DNA of 64,000 bases from JAEZJZ01 sp050949055 (GCA_050949055.1 JBMNFA010000001.1:620001-684000), one strand, 5' to 3'; shown: positions 1-9,296, counted from the first letter of the stretch. The notes: generated by a model from the letters alone, not told the origin. A program made the numbers and translations.

Positions 1-1074
1 CTTGTCGACGTACAGGAACTCGGTGATGGCATGGCCGCCGCCACCGACAGCACCTAGGCCATCGATAGTCGGAATCCCTAAAGCTGCGGTGAAGTTGCCG
101 TCGCTGCCACCGCCGGTGGTTCCTTCGCAGATTTCGATGCCCAGTTCATCCGCAATCCGCTCTGCCAGGCGATACAGCTCCACAATCCGTTCGCTGCGCT
201 CCATGGGCGGACGGTTCAGGCCGCCGGTGATGGTCACCTTCGTCCCTGGAGTCTCCGCTTGCCGGGCCAGAATGGCCGGCACCACTCGCTCCGCCTCTTC
301 CATGGTGGCTACGCGCAAATCGATCTCGCCATGAGCCTCTGCAGCGACTACATTCGGCCTAGTACCGCCCCGCACCACTCCCACGTTCACTGTAGTTCCC
401 TTACTAAAGTCATTCAAACTATGTAGCCAGACAATCTGTTTAGCCATCTCTAGGACGGCACTGGCTCCCTTCTCCGGATCTGCTCCGGCATGCGACGCCA
501 CGCCTTCTACCTTGATGTCAAAGCGGCCTACACCCTTGCGGCCTGTCTTGAGGGCTCCTTGGGGCGGGATCGACGGTTCCAGCACGAAGACGGCCCGGCT
601 TTGCTTAGCCAACTGTTCGATCAGTCGCCGGGAGGTTTGGCTCCCGGTCTCCTCATCGGAGTTAAACAGGATCTTCACCTGGCAGGACAGCGGCCAGTTC
701 TGCTCCACCAGATGCTTCAATGCGTACAAAGCCTGTACTGACCCCACCTTCATGTCGGAGACCCCTGGCCCATAAGCCTTGCCATCCTCTATCCGGAAGG
801 GCCTCTTGGCCGTCTCGCCCACATCCCATACGGTATCGATGTGGCAGAGGATCAACAACTGCTCCTCGCCCCTGCCGAAAGTGCCCAGCAGATGGTTACC
901 CCGTTCCGGCAGTTCCACTACTTCGGCCCGGCCACCAAAGTCGGTGACAACCTGCTCCAAGTGGGCGACGAGGCGATCAATAGCTACTTTGTCTTGCGAT
1001 GGCGACTCCAACTCCACCAATTCCTTCAGCAACTGTAGCATGTCCGGCAGCTTAGTTTGAAAATGCTCTAACAC
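1..1074 (-). CDS. M20-family metallopeptidase (carboxypeptidase G2-like), 3' end outside the window
   Basis: Reading the minus strand from a GTG at 1074 gives 358 codons that stay open to the window edge. A GGGAGG ribosome site lies about 12 nt upstream and an in-frame TGA precedes the GTG. Family M20 zinc-ligand motifs are present in order: CHIDTVWD (His and Asp), GPGVSDMK (Asp), NSDEETGS (Glu pair, catalytic base and ligand) and near the edge GHAITEF (His). The N-terminal helix and the GRKGVGRFDIKVEG dimerisation-domain start are also typical. Family members remove C-terminal glutamate or act on dipeptides; the substrate here is inferred, not shown. It is transcribed away from hcp and probably acts in the cytosol because no signal peptide is seen. 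Confidence 0.88.
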   Translation of the reverse strand, partial: MLEHFQTKLPDMLQLLKELVELESPSQDKVAIDRLVAHLEQVVTDFGGRAEVVELPERGNHLLGTFGRGEEQLLILCHIDTVWDVGETAKRPFRIEDGKAYGPGVSDMKVGSVQALYALKHLVEQNWPLSCQVKILFNSDEETGSQTSRRLIEQLAKQSRAVFVLEPSIPPQGALKTGRKGVGRFDIKVEGVASHAGADPEKGASAVLEMAKQIVWLHSLNDFSKGTTVNVGVVRGGTRPNVVAAEAHGEIDLRVATMEEAERVVPAILARQAETPGTKVTITGGLNRPPMERSERIVELYRLAERIADELGIEICEGTTGGGSDGNFTAALGIPTIDGLGAVGGGGHAITEFLYVDK

Positions 1075-1158
1075 TGGCGATCATTACCTCCCCACGCTTT
1101 TTCGCACCCCTAATAAGACTGTACTCTAAAGGTTCGCGAGAACTGAAGGTCATTCCTG

Positions 1159-1344
1159 CTAGAATTCCTGAGCCAGCTTGCGTAGACCAGCAGCTAACCC
1201 ACAGATATGAGCGGCGACGCCACACCACTCCACAACAGCGTCCACAGTGTTGCTATCGTCCATCAACTGGGGCGGTGTCAGGTTATGGGTGTCATAGTGC
1301 AGCGGTCCGAAGGTGCAAGTTTCGGCGGCTAGAAGGTTTTTCAC
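1159..1344 (-). CDS. small hypothetical ORF, possible gene remnant
   Basis: A 61-residue frame starting at GTG directly after an in-frame stop, with no clear ribosome site. The sequence (contains GPLHYDTHNL and VVEWCGVAAHICGLAAG) looks protein-like but I do not recognise a family. It may be the tail of an amidohydrolase or another decayed gene between the M20 peptidase and hcp. Low confidence that it is translated. Confidence 0.2.
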   Translation of the reverse strand: MKNLLAAETCTFGPLHYDTHNLTPPQLMDDSNTVDAVVEWCGVAAHICGLAAGLRKLAQEF

Positions 1345-1371
1345 TCAAGAGGGTTGAAGAAAAGACAATAC

Positions 1372-1427
1372 TTGTTACTATCAATATAGCAGCGTCCAAA
1401 TTGATGTCTAATAGCTAAAGATATTCT
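1372..1427 (+). promoter_or_regulatory. candidate hcp promoter with FNR/CRP-like half-sites
   Basis: TTGTTACTATCAA at 1372-1384 resembles an FNR-type TTGAT-N4-ATCAA dyad but is one base short. Further on, TTGATG (1401-1406) and TATTCT (1422-1427) are 15 bp apart and could be the -35 and -10 of hcp. Both are weak matches; hcp genes are commonly under CRP/FNR-family (HcpR, FNR) control, which makes the position sensible. Confidence 0.25.
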
Positions 1428-1485
1428 CCGCACCAATGTCACGGCATCAGCCAACCGCTGAGTAGAGCAAAAAGGGGGAATTCAA

Positions 1486-3114
1486 ATGAGCATGTTTTGT
1501 TACCAGTGCCAAGAGACTGCCAGAAACACCGGTTGTACAGTCAGGGGAGTCTGTGGCAAGAACGAGGAAGTGGCAAAGCTCCAGGACCTGCTGATCTACA
1601 CCTTAAAGGGTATCTCAGATGTCATCGTTAAGGGTAAAGTTGAGATCGACAATCTGGACGAGATCAATTATCAGGTCCTCAATAGTCTGTTCATGACCAT
1701 TACCAACGCCAATTTCGACGGTGAGTCGATTGAAAAACAGATCAGGAAAATGATCGCGTTGAGAGACGACCTGAGAGATTCCGTCTCGACGAGCGTTCTG
1801 CACGATGCGGCCACTTTCTCCGTTGATTCCAAAACAGCAATGCTAGAGAAGGCAGCCTGTGTTGGCGTGTTGGCAACGGCCGATGAGGATGTGCGTTCTC
1901 TGCGCGAGATGATCATCTACGGCCTCAAGGGCATGGCAGCCTATGCGGAACATGCTAAGAACATAGGGAAAGGAAACCTTGAAGTTAACCGCTTCATCTA
2001 CGAAGCGTTGGCGGCTACTCTCGACGATTCCCTGTCTGTAGGCGACCTGCTAGCACTGACCTTGAAGACCGGGGAACATGGGGTTAAAGTAATGGCCCTG
2101 CTTGACCAGGCGAACACGTCGAGATTTGGTAACCCCGAAATCACTGAGGTGAACATCGGCGCGAGGAAGAATCCTGCGATTCTGATCTCCGGTCACGATC
2201 TGACCGATCTGGAGCAGCTGCTGGAGCAGACCAAGGGCACCGGCGTGGATGTCTACACCCATAGCGAAATGCTTCCGGCCCACTATTACCCGGCTTTTAA
2301 GGGGTACGAGCACTTGGCCGGCAACTACGGCAACGCCTGGTGGAAACAGTTGGACGAGTTCGTGTCCTTCCGCGGGCCGATACTGTTCACCACCAACTGC
2401 ATCGTCCCACCTAGAAGCGAAGAAGTCAGGGGCAGAATCTTCACCACCGGCTCCGCCGGCTATCCCGGCTGCAAGCACATTGCCGCTGATGAACACGGCA
2501 ACAAGGACTTCTCCGAGATTATCCAGTTGGCCAAGACTCTACCTGCACCGGAAGAAATCGAAAGCGGCACCATTGTCGGCGGCTTCGCCCATCATCAGGT
2601 GATGGCTCTGGCCGACAAAGTGATCGACGCGATCAAGTCTGGCGCGCTCAAGAAGTTCTTTGTCATGGCCGGCTGCGACGGACGGATGAGATCCAGAGAA
2701 TACTACACCGAGTTCGCCCAAAAACTGCCGCAAGATACCGTGATCCTCACCGCCGGCTGCGCAAAGTATCGCTACAATAAACTGAACCTCGGCGATATCG
2801 GGGGAATTCCCCGGGTTCTGGACGCCGGACAGTGCAACGATTCCTACTCGCTGGCTGTGATCGCGCTGAAGCTGAAAGAAGCATTCGGCCTCGAGGATAT
2901 CAACGAGCTACCAATCGCCTTCAATATCGCTTGGTATGAGCAGAAAGCCGTAATCGTGCTCCTCGCCCTGCTCTACCTGGGGGTAAAGAACATCCACCTC
3001 GGCCCCACCCTGCCAGGCTTCCTCTCGCCCAACGTGGCGAAAGTCTTGGTGGAGCGCTTCGGCATCGCTGGCATCGGCACCGTCGACGAGGACATCAAAC
3101 TGTTCATGGCCTAA
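1486..3114 (+). CDS. hcp: hybrid cluster protein (hydroxylamine reductase), class I
   Basis: 542 residues, normal length for Hcp, with an AAAGGGGG site 7 nt before the ATG. The N-terminal cluster motif is C5-x2-C8-x8-C17-x5-C23, the spacing typical of class I proteins from strict anaerobes that bind a [4Fe-4S] cluster. C-terminal motifs for the hybrid 4Fe-2S-2O cluster are visible (TNCIVPP, GYPGCKHI, TAGCAKYR, DAGQCND). The family reduces hydroxylamine and nitric oxide and takes part in nitrosative-stress defence and protein S-nitrosylation. It is monocistronic, with a terminator just downstream. No hcr partner gene is next to it, as is usual for class I. Confidence 0.96.
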   Translation: MSMFCYQCQETARNTGCTVRGVCGKNEEVAKLQDLLIYTLKGISDVIVKGKVEIDNLDEINYQVLNSLFMTITNANFDGESIEKQIRKMIALRDDLRDSVSTSVLHDAATFSVDSKTAMLEKAACVGVLATADEDVRSLREMIIYGLKGMAAYAEHAKNIGKGNLEVNRFIYEALAATLDDSLSVGDLLALTLKTGEHGVKVMALLDQANTSRFGNPEITEVNIGARKNPAILISGHDLTDLEQLLEQTKGTGVDVYTHSEMLPAHYYPAFKGYEHLAGNYGNAWWKQLDEFVSFRGPILFTTNCIVPPRSEEVRGRIFTTGSAGYPGCKHIAADEHGNKDFSEIIQLAKTLPAPEEIESGTIVGGFAHHQVMALADKVIDAIKSGALKKFFVMAGCDGRMRSREYYTEFAQKLPQDTVILTAGCAKYRYNKLNLGDIGGIPRVLDAGQCNDSYSLAVIALKLKEAFGLEDINELPIAFNIAWYEQKAVIVLLALLYLGVKNIHLGPTLPGFLSPNVAKVLVERFGIAGIGTVDEDIKLFMA

Positions 3115-3128
3115 CCTCTGATCGCCAG

Positions 3129-3178
3129 AAGGCGTGTCGCCAGGCGTTTCTGAAGTAACGCTGCGCGCCACGCCTTTT
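3129..3178 (+). terminator. hcp terminator
   Basis: AAGGCGTG (3129-3136) and CACGCCTT (3169-3176) form a perfect 8-bp stem around a long loop, followed by a short T run. It lies 15 nt after the hcp stop codon. The loop is long, so efficiency is uncertain. Confidence 0.5.
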
Positions 3179-3702
3179 GCCCTAATGCGCTCTTGACCTA
3201 CATCTTAGGGCCGCCAATGTAAACCAACAACATTAACCGGCATTCGGTCCCCTTATTTCGGCAGCCTATGCGCCCCTCGCGCACAGGCTGCCTCACCGAC
3301 AACAGGTCCAAGAATGCCGGAGCTCCGCATTTTGGGCACAAAGTGAAAACCCCACGCATGAAGCGCGGAGTGTCGACAAAATGCTGGCGTTGCGGAGCTA
3401 GCTGGCGCGCTTGGGCGCTGGCTGCCAACAAGCTTAATGTATGAGCTCGCTCCGTGATTTAGGAGGATGCCCGCCCAGTGCCGCAGCCGCACCTGTGATG
3501 TCATCTTCTTTGTATCCATATGCACACCCCACGGTGCTAGTTTTATCCTACTCACTTTTCTAGCACCTTGGGGGTATTGTATCTTTCGTGCTGCGGCGCG
3601 GGCTATGTACTGGCTATTTGACGCTTACGTCGTCCTGACATCAACCGGACAATGAGAACCGTCCCCGTGTCCACTTACGTCGTCCTGACATCAACCGGAC
3701 AA
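3179..3702. other. intergenic stretch with no recognisable gene
   Basis: About 520 bp between the hcp terminator and the IS3 element. Short frames exist on both strands (for example a 57-codon plus-strand frame ending at 3443 with CWRCGASWRAWAL), but none has a convincing ribosome site or family resemblance. The right end carries the direct repeats listed separately. It may be remnant mobile DNA. Confidence 0.4.
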
Positions 3703-3705
3703 TGA
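3624..3705 (+). repeat. two copies of a 32-bp direct repeat at the left flank of the IS
   Basis: The segment starting CTTACGTCGTCCTGACATCA occurs at 3624-3655 and again at 3674-3705, giving a 50-bp period. The spacer AATGAGAACCGTCCCCGTGT (from 3651) is also found directly right of the IS at 5602. Such GTCCCC/ATGAGAACC blocks resemble REP-like or IS-terminal sequences; the identity is inference. Confidence 0.75.
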
Positions 3706-3772
3706 TGTGCTCCCCCCAAAGTTGACAGATGAAATAACGAAAATTCATCAGTCGCTGAGGGGGGGCATTCTT

Positions 3773-4450
3773 TTGTCCGGACGCAAGTTCACTTTGGGAG
3801 AGAAGCTACGAATACTTGCATGGATTGATGAAGGGCATCCAGTCAAAGAGGCAGTTTCCAGGTTCAACGTAGGCAAGAGTACAATACGTCGATGGCGTAT
3901 TAGGTTACAGGAATATGGTATAGACTCCCTGGTCGGGCAATTGAGTAGTAATCATTATCCTGCTGAGCTTAAGATGCAAGCTGTACAAGCCTACCTGACG
4001 GGAGAAGGCTCTCAAATGGACATCTGCCTTAGGTACGGCATAAGGGAGGAAACGCAACTTCGGCGCTGGATTTTCAAGTATACTCAAGGAGAAGAACTCA
4101 AGTCTTCTCCAGGAGGGGAATCCAGAGACATGAACAAAGGGCGGAGAACCACCTACGATGAGCGTATAGAGATTGTCCAACATTGTATAGCCAATGACTG
4201 TAACTACCGGGAGGCAGCGGAGCTCTATAAGGTCAGCTACCAGCAGGTTCACTCTTGGGTTAGTAAGTATAACAAAGGCGGAGAGAAGGCACTTGTTGAC
4301 CGCCGAGGCAAAGCCAAAGAAGAAACTGAGTTGACAGAGGCCGATCGGCTGAAGATTGAGCTTCGTAATCTGCAGAAGGAAGTTCGCAGACTGAGCGTGG
4401 AGAACGCATTCCTAAAAAAATTGGAGGAACTCGAGAAGAGGTATCGCTAG
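3773..4450 (+). CDS. IS3-family transposase OrfA (DNA-binding helix-turn-helix protein)
   Basis: Two helix-turn-helix segments can be seen (RKFTLGEKLRILAW... VGKSTIRRW and a second near TTYDERIEIVQHC...SYQQVHSWVSKY), followed by a C-terminal coiled coil rich in Leu/Glu (ELRNLQKEVRRL). I chose TTG at 3773 because GAGGGGGGG sits 6 nt upstream; a GTG at 3707 inside the inverted repeat would add 22 residues. OrfA binds the IS ends and limits transposition. Its 3' end contains A7 (4414-4420), the slip site for making the OrfAB fusion. Confidence 0.88.
   Translation: MSGRKFTLGEKLRILAWIDEGHPVKEAVSRFNVGKSTIRRWRIRLQEYGIDSLVGQLSSNHYPAELKMQAVQAYLTGEGSQMDICLRYGIREETQLRRWIFKYTQGEELKSSPGGESRDMNKGRRTTYDERIEIVQHCIANDCNYREAAELYKVSYQQVHSWVSKYNKGGEKALVDRRGKAKEETELTEADRLKIELRNLQKEVRRLSVENAFLKKLEELEKRYR
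4414..4420 (+). promoter_or_regulatory. programmed -1 frameshift site of the IS
   Basis: Run of seven A residues in the orfA frame just before orfA ends, followed by TTGGAGG. A -1 slip joins orfA to the orfB frame without a stop. Poly-A slip sites are the known mechanism in IS3/IS150 elements. Confidence 0.75.
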
Positions 4451-4566
4451 GCCGAGTTCCACGATTTAAACTCCATCAGGCAATCCACGAACTGCACAGC
4501 AAAGGCCACTCTATCTCTGAGTTATGCAGGGTTGCCAACATCAGCCGCCAGGCGCACTACAATTAT

Positions 4567-5325
4567 TTGAAGAAGGAACCAAGTGAGCGAGAGCGGACAA
4601 ACGAGTTAATCGCTGACACAATAGCTGGTATCTACCTGGAGGTCAAGGGTATCTACGGCTACAGGATGATGCAACTGGTCGTGAACCGGAGGCTACAGGC
4701 AACGTACAACCTCAAACGAATCTATCGGTTGATGCGACTGATGGGTCTGAAATCGGTCACTCGAAAGAAACGCAGACAATACAAAAAGTCTTCGCCTGGA
4801 CATGTTGCTGAGAACCTGCTGAACAGAAAGTTCACAGCTTTGAGGAAGAACCAGAAATGGCTTACAGATGTAACCGAGTTCAAGTATGGCGACGGCCAGA
4901 AAGCATACCTGAGCGCCATTCTCGACCTTTACGACAACAGTATTGTTGCCTATGTCATTGGTAAGAGGAATAACAACAAGCTTGTCTTTAGCACATTGCA
5001 GGCAGCCTTGAAGGCCAATCCAGAAGCACAGCCCCTCATTCACAGCGATAGAGGCTTCCAATATACTTCCTATGGTTTTGCCAAGATTATCACGAATCAG
5101 GGCATGATCCAAAGCATGTCAAGAGTAAGCCGCTGCATTGACAATGGCCCCATGGAAGGATTTTGGGGCAAGCTCAAAGCAGAGCGCTACAACCTAAGAA
5201 AGTATTACGAGAGCTACGAAGATCTGGTAGCCGACGTAAGTGACTATATACGCTTCTACAACGAAGAACGACCGCAAAGGAAGTTTTCTGGTCTGACCCC
5301 GATGGAGTACAGAATGTGTGCATAA
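4567..5325 (+). CDS. IS3-family transposase OrfB (DDE integrase catalytic domain)
   Basis: rve-type integrase core with catalytic residues in TDVTEF (Asp), HSDRGFQY (Asp) and DNGPMEGFWGKLKAE (Glu), and the terminal RPQRKFSGLTPMEY typical of the family. The orfB frame is -1 relative to orfA and stays open upstream to 4360, but there is no ATG, GTG or TTG between 4360 and the TTG at 4567. Coding resemblance continues upstream (RFKLHQAIHELHSKGHSISEL in parts), so the active product is probably the OrfAB fusion made by -1 slippage on A7. The element looks intact. Confidence 0.9.
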   Translation: MKKEPSERERTNELIADTIAGIYLEVKGIYGYRMMQLVVNRRLQATYNLKRIYRLMRLMGLKSVTRKKRRQYKKSSPGHVAENLLNRKFTALRKNQKWLTDVTEFKYGDGQKAYLSAILDLYDNSIVAYVIGKRNNNKLVFSTLQAALKANPEAQPLIHSDRGFQYTSYGFAKIITNQGMIQSMSRVSRCIDNGPMEGFWGKLKAERYNLRKYYESYEDLVADVSDYIRFYNEERPQRKFSGLTPMEYRMCA

Positions 5326-5627
5326 ATCGCCCTTGACTCCCTGTGCTTAACGAAGGTGCGAGGGGCGATGGCAGGGAGAGCACAGCAGATACCTCATCGC
5401 CCCTCTGCGCACAAAATTGTAGCACAGGGGTCAAGGGACTCACCCTGTGGTACTGCTCAGGGCTCCGACAGGGAGAGCCGTGGCCAGCAACCATTGGCTG
5501 TATTGCTTAAGACATCCCAAGAAAGAAGGCTCCTCAGGGTCATTCCTAAGGAGCAAACGCTTTCATTATTTCGTTTGTCAACTCGACAGGGGGCACCTCA
5601 CAATGAGAACCGTCCCCGTGTCCAGTT

Positions 5628-5654
5628 AAAAAGCCCCGAGCTAATGCTCGAGGC
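5628..5654 (-). terminator. rRNA operon terminator
   Basis: On the minus strand, after the 5S gene, GCCTCGAGC-ATTA-GCTCGGGGC forms a 9-bp stem followed by TTTTT. It lies just outside the IS right end. Confidence 0.9.
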
Positions 5655-5664
5655 TGAAGAAGGA

Positions 5665-5776
<112 letters not shown>

Positions 5777-6037
5777 CAATTTGGATGTTGGAGATTAGAA
5801 GTTGGAGGTTGGACCATGTCATCCTGAGCGCAGCGAAGGATCTAGACTCTTCCCTATCGTTCAAAATGATCTCGACTCCTCTCTAACCAACACCTTCAAA
5901 ACTGAACAGTAATTCATCATTGAGATTCCTGTGATGTGAATTAAATCAAGCCCTCGACCTATTAGTACCGGTCAGCTAAACGCCTCTCAGCGCTTACACA
6001 CCCGGCCTATCTACCAGGTAGTCTTCCTGGGGTCTTA

Positions 6038-6131
6038 CCCCGGCACTCAACTTTTTCTACCCTTTGCATGCCTAGGTTGCTCTTGTTGAGCAGCTAGACT
6101 CTTAATCTGATAGAAAAAGTTGAGTGCCGGG
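6038..6131 (-). repeat. 23S intervening sequence in helix 98
   Basis: A 94-bp insertion flanked by a perfect 20-bp inverted repeat (CCCGGCACTCAACTTTTTCT and its complement). It replaces the short loop of helix 98 between the conserved GGGGTCTTAC and TGGGAGATCTCATC blocks. No ORF inside. Its ends share CCGGCACTCAACT with the helix-63 insertion. Confidence 0.88.
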
Positions 6132-6245
6132 TGGGAGATCTCATCTTGAGGTGGGTTTCACGCTTAGATGCTTTCAGCGTTTATCCCAGCCAGACTTGGC
6201 TACCCAGCACTGCCCTTGGCAGGACAACTGGTACACCAGCGGTCT

Positions 6246-6278
<33 letters not shown>

Positions 6279-6303
6279 CCTCTCAAATCTCCTGCGCCTG
6301 CGA

Positions 6304-6346
<43 letters not shown>

Positions 6347-6354
6347 ACGTACCA

Positions 6355-6447
<93 letters not shown>

Positions 6448-6448
6448 G

Positions 6449-6479
<31 letters not shown>

Positions 6480-6657
6480 AGGTAGCTTTTATCCGTTAAG
6501 CGACGGCCCTTCCACTCGGTGCCGCCGGATCACTAAGCCCGACTTTCGTCCCTGCTCGACCTGTTCGTCTCGCAGTCAAGCTCCCTTCTGCCTTTACACT
6601 CTTTGCGCGATTCCCAACCGCGCTGAGGGAACCTTTGGACGCCTCCGTTACTCTTTG

Positions 6658-6690
<33 letters not shown>

Positions 6691-6975
6691 ACACTGTCCC
6701 CAAACCCGATTCAGGGCTCCAGGTTAGAATTCCGATACTTCAAGGGTGGTATCCCAAGCTCGACTCCACCGAGACTAGCGTCCCGGCTTCTCTGTCTCCC
6801 ACCTATCCTGTACATGAAGTACCAGAATCCAATGTCAGGCTGCAGTAAAGCTCTACGGGGTCTTTCTGTCCAGTCGCAGGTAACCTGCATCTTCACAGGT
6901 ATTTCAATTTCACCGGGTCCCTCGTTGAGACAGCGCCCAAATCGTTACACCATTCGTGCGGGTCAGAACTTACCT

Positions 6976-7026
<51 letters not shown>

Positions 7027-7050
7027 TGGGGCTTCGGTTCAGACCTTCTC

Positions 7051-7357
7051 CGGCACTCAACTCCACACACCTAGAGCTGCACACTGGTCGAAATGCGTTC
7101 TTTCAACCATCTTCGTGCTTGCCCTGACTTCTTCAGGTTTCGTTCTCGTCTCCTTGCATCTTCTTCAGACTTATATGCCTCATAATACACAAATTCCCAT
7201 TCATGGCCTTTAGTTGACTTCACTAGGCCTTGGTTATGAGCATCAAGTCTGGTCTTGAGACAGGATGTGAAACCTAAATATCTTACTCCTGATTCATTCT
7301 GTATCACATAGACGTAATACATAACTATCCTCCAGGTATACAGAGTTGAGTGCCGGA
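7051..7357 (-). repeat. 23S intervening sequence in the helix 63 region carrying a GIY-YIG ORF
   Basis: About 305 bp between the conserved GGGGCTTCGGTTCAGA and CCCCTTAACCTTCCAGCACC blocks. The ends are CCGGCACTCAACT and AGTTGAGTGCCGG, an inverted repeat shared with the helix-98 insertion. It contains a complete small gene in the same orientation as the rRNA. Confidence 0.88.
7071..7322 (-). CDS. GIY-YIG nuclease-domain protein encoded inside 23S rRNA
   Basis: 83 residues forming a single GIY-YIG domain of the UvrC-like YhbQ/DUF type: YYVYVIQ (first motif), YLGFT (second motif), the conserved Arg after LKTRL, the EFVYYEAYKSEEDARRRERNLKK segment with the metal-binding Glu. The ATG follows GGAGGATAGTT. 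The gene sits wholly inside the helix-63 intervening sequence and reads with the rRNA. Stand-alone domains of this family are DNA nucleases; a role in mobility of the insertion or in rRNA processing is inference. It could also be a passenger. Confidence 0.8.
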   Translation of the reverse strand: MYYVYVIQNESGVRYLGFTSCLKTRLDAHNQGLVKSTKGHEWEFVYYEAYKSEEDARRRERNLKKSGQARRWLKERISTSVQL

Positions 7358-7498
7358 TAAGCCCTCCCCTTAACCTTCCAGCACCGGGCAGGTGTCAGCC
7401 CCTATACTTCGTCTTGCGACTTCGCAGAGACCTGTGTTTTTGGTAAACAGTCGCTTGGGCCACTTTTCTGCGGCCTCCTCTGGCTCTTAACCATAGCG

Positions 7499-7544
<46 letters not shown>

Positions 7545-8035
7545 TAACGAGGGTTTTCCCGCGCGCCTTAGGATTCTCTCCTCACCCACCTGTGTCGGTT
7601 TACGGTACGGGCACCTAGTCCTGGCTAGAGGCTTTTCTTGGCAGTGTAGGTTCAACCACTTCGCTACTTAATTTTCGCTCGCATTTGCATCTCAGCATAT
7701 GGCCAGACGGATTTGCCTATCTGACCTGCCTACCTGCTTAGGCACGCTCAACCAACGGCGTGCTTGGCCTACCTTCCTGCGTCACCCCTTCGCTCATAAC
7801 GGACTTCGGTGGTACTGGAATTTCAACCAGTTGTCCATCGCCTACGGCTCTCGCCCTCGGCTTAGGCCCCGACTTACCCTGAGCGGACGATCCTTCCTCA
7901 GGAATCCTTGGGTTTTCGGCGGACAGGATTCTCACCTGTCTTTTCGCTACTCATACCGGCATTCTCACTGCTGTACTCTCCACAGCTCCTTACGGTACTG
8001 CTTCAACGTGTACAGTACGCTCCCCTACCACTGAC

Positions 8036-8458
8036 GGAGGTCAGATGTCGGAAGTCAGAAGTCAGAGGGTTCGCCAGTTAGCCTCCAGTCTGTACAACTG
8101 CTTAGCTAACGTTTCATACTCCTCCAACAATCTGGTATAGACATCTGTGTCAATGTACTTCAGATCGGACAGGAAATCAATTAGAACACGGACTTCGTTA
8201 CAAGAACCTAAACCAATTCGTAAGAATCGTTTAAATTCCGCACTTGATCTGCCGTATCCTTCTGCAATGTTCAATGGGATGCTCAGCGCGGCGCGTCTGA
8301 TTTGATCGCCCAAACCATATTGCTCGCGCTGCGGCAGCTTCAATGCCAATTGATGCATTTCCACCGCTAACCTATATGACCGCTGATACACTTCGAGATC
8401 CTTATAGGTTCTTATCATCCATTCCGACCTCCGACCTCTGACATCTGACCTCTATCAA
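8036..8458 (-). repeat. 23S intervening sequence in helix 45 carrying an S23 ORF
   Basis: About 420 bp inserted between CCCCTACCACTG and CATAGCTTCGGTGACGAG, the helix-45 site used in many bacteria. Both ends are built from degenerate 7-8-bp units (GAGGTCAGA, GATGTCGGA, GAAGTCAGA) in opposite orientation, so the ends can pair over about 30 bp. The ORF inside reads with the rRNA. Confidence 0.9.
8062..8418 (-). CDS. 23S rRNA intervening-sequence protein (S23 four-helix bundle)
   Basis: 118 residues with the family signature: YKDLEVYQRSYRLAVEMHQL at the N terminus, GLGDQIRRAALSIPLNIAEGYGR in the middle and FLRIGLGSCNEVRVLIDF after it. The family forms pentameric four-helix bundles and is found typically inside helix 45 or elsewhere in 23S genes. 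Its biochemical role is unknown; a basic surface suggests nucleic-acid binding. Length is normal and the frame is intact. Confidence 0.93.
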   Translation of the reverse strand: MIRTYKDLEVYQRSYRLAVEMHQLALKLPQREQYGLGDQIRRAALSIPLNIAEGYGRSSAEFKRFLRIGLGSCNEVRVLIDFLSDLKYIDTDVYTRLLEEYETLAKQLYRLEANWRTL

Positions 8459-9092
8459 TCCATAGCTTCGGTGACGAGCTTGAGCCCCGTTACATTTTCG
8501 GCGCAGAGCCACTTGACCAGTGAGCTATTACGCACTCTTTGAATGAGTGGCTGCTTCTAAGCCAACATCCTGGTTGTCTTTGCAGCTCCACATCCTTTTC
8601 CACTTAGCTCGTACTTGGGGACCTTAGCTGATGGTCTGGGCTGTTTCCCTTTTGACTACGGATCTTAGCACTCGCAGTCTGACTCCCAAGCATCAAGTAA
8701 CAGGCATTCGTAGTTTGACTAGGTTCGGTAACCTGATAAGGCCCCTAGCCCAATCAGTGCTCTACCTCCTGTACTCTTGTCTTGAGGCTAGCCCTAAAGC
8801 TATTTCGGGGAGAACCAGCTATCTCCGAGTTCGATTGGCATTTCACCCCTACCCACAGCTCATCACCCAGCTTTTCAACGCTGGTGTGTTCGAGCCTCCA
8901 CGAAGTCTTACCTCCGCTTCACTCTGGCCATGGGTAGATCACCCGGTTTCGGGTCTACATCATGCAACTGGGACTGGCTTTGCCTGTCCATACGCCCTGT
9001 TCAGACTCGCTTTCGCTTCGGCTCCGTCTCTTCGACTTAACCTCGCTGCATAACGTAACTCGCCGGTTCATTCTACAAAAGGCACGCCATCA

Positions 9093-9195
9093 CACTTCAG
9101 AAGTCGGAGGTCGGAAATCAGATGTCGGATTCGATTGTTGCTGGCTCCGCCAGCTTCTCTTCTGACTTCTGACCTCTGACCTCTGACCTCTGAAT
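9093..9195 (-). repeat. 23S intervening sequence in helix 25
   Basis: About 100 bp between GGCACGCCATCAC and CTCTGACTGCTTGTAAGCACACGG. It consists almost entirely of degenerate GAGGTCAGA-type units, forward on the left and reverse on the right, around a small central hairpin (CTGGC-TCC-GCCAG). No ORF. Confidence 0.88.
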
Positions 9196-9256
9196 AATGC
9201 TCTGACTGCTTGTAAGCACACGGTTTCAGGTTCTATTTCACTCCCCTCCCGGGGTG

Positions 9257-9296
<40 letters not shown>

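Larger units (their letters stand above)
3703..5600 (+). mobile_element. complete IS3-family (IS150-like) insertion sequence
   Basis: The left end TGATGTGCTCCCCCC and the right end (reverse complement matching at about 20 of 25 positions, 5576-5600) form imperfect terminal inverted repeats. The trinucleotide CAA flanks both ends (3700-3702, 5601-5603), consistent with the 3-bp target duplication of IS3 elements. Inside are orfA and a DDE orfB joined by a -1 frameshift signal. At 1.9 kb it is longer than typical IS150 relatives because about 250 bp of noncoding DNA lies after orfB. It has inserted just downstream of the rRNA operon terminator. Confidence 0.85.

Noticed and set aside
3198..3555. 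Overlapping minus-strand frames with a CPKCGAP motif
   Set aside because: No ribosome sites, overlapping frames of similar length on both strands, and no family resemblance over more than a few residues.
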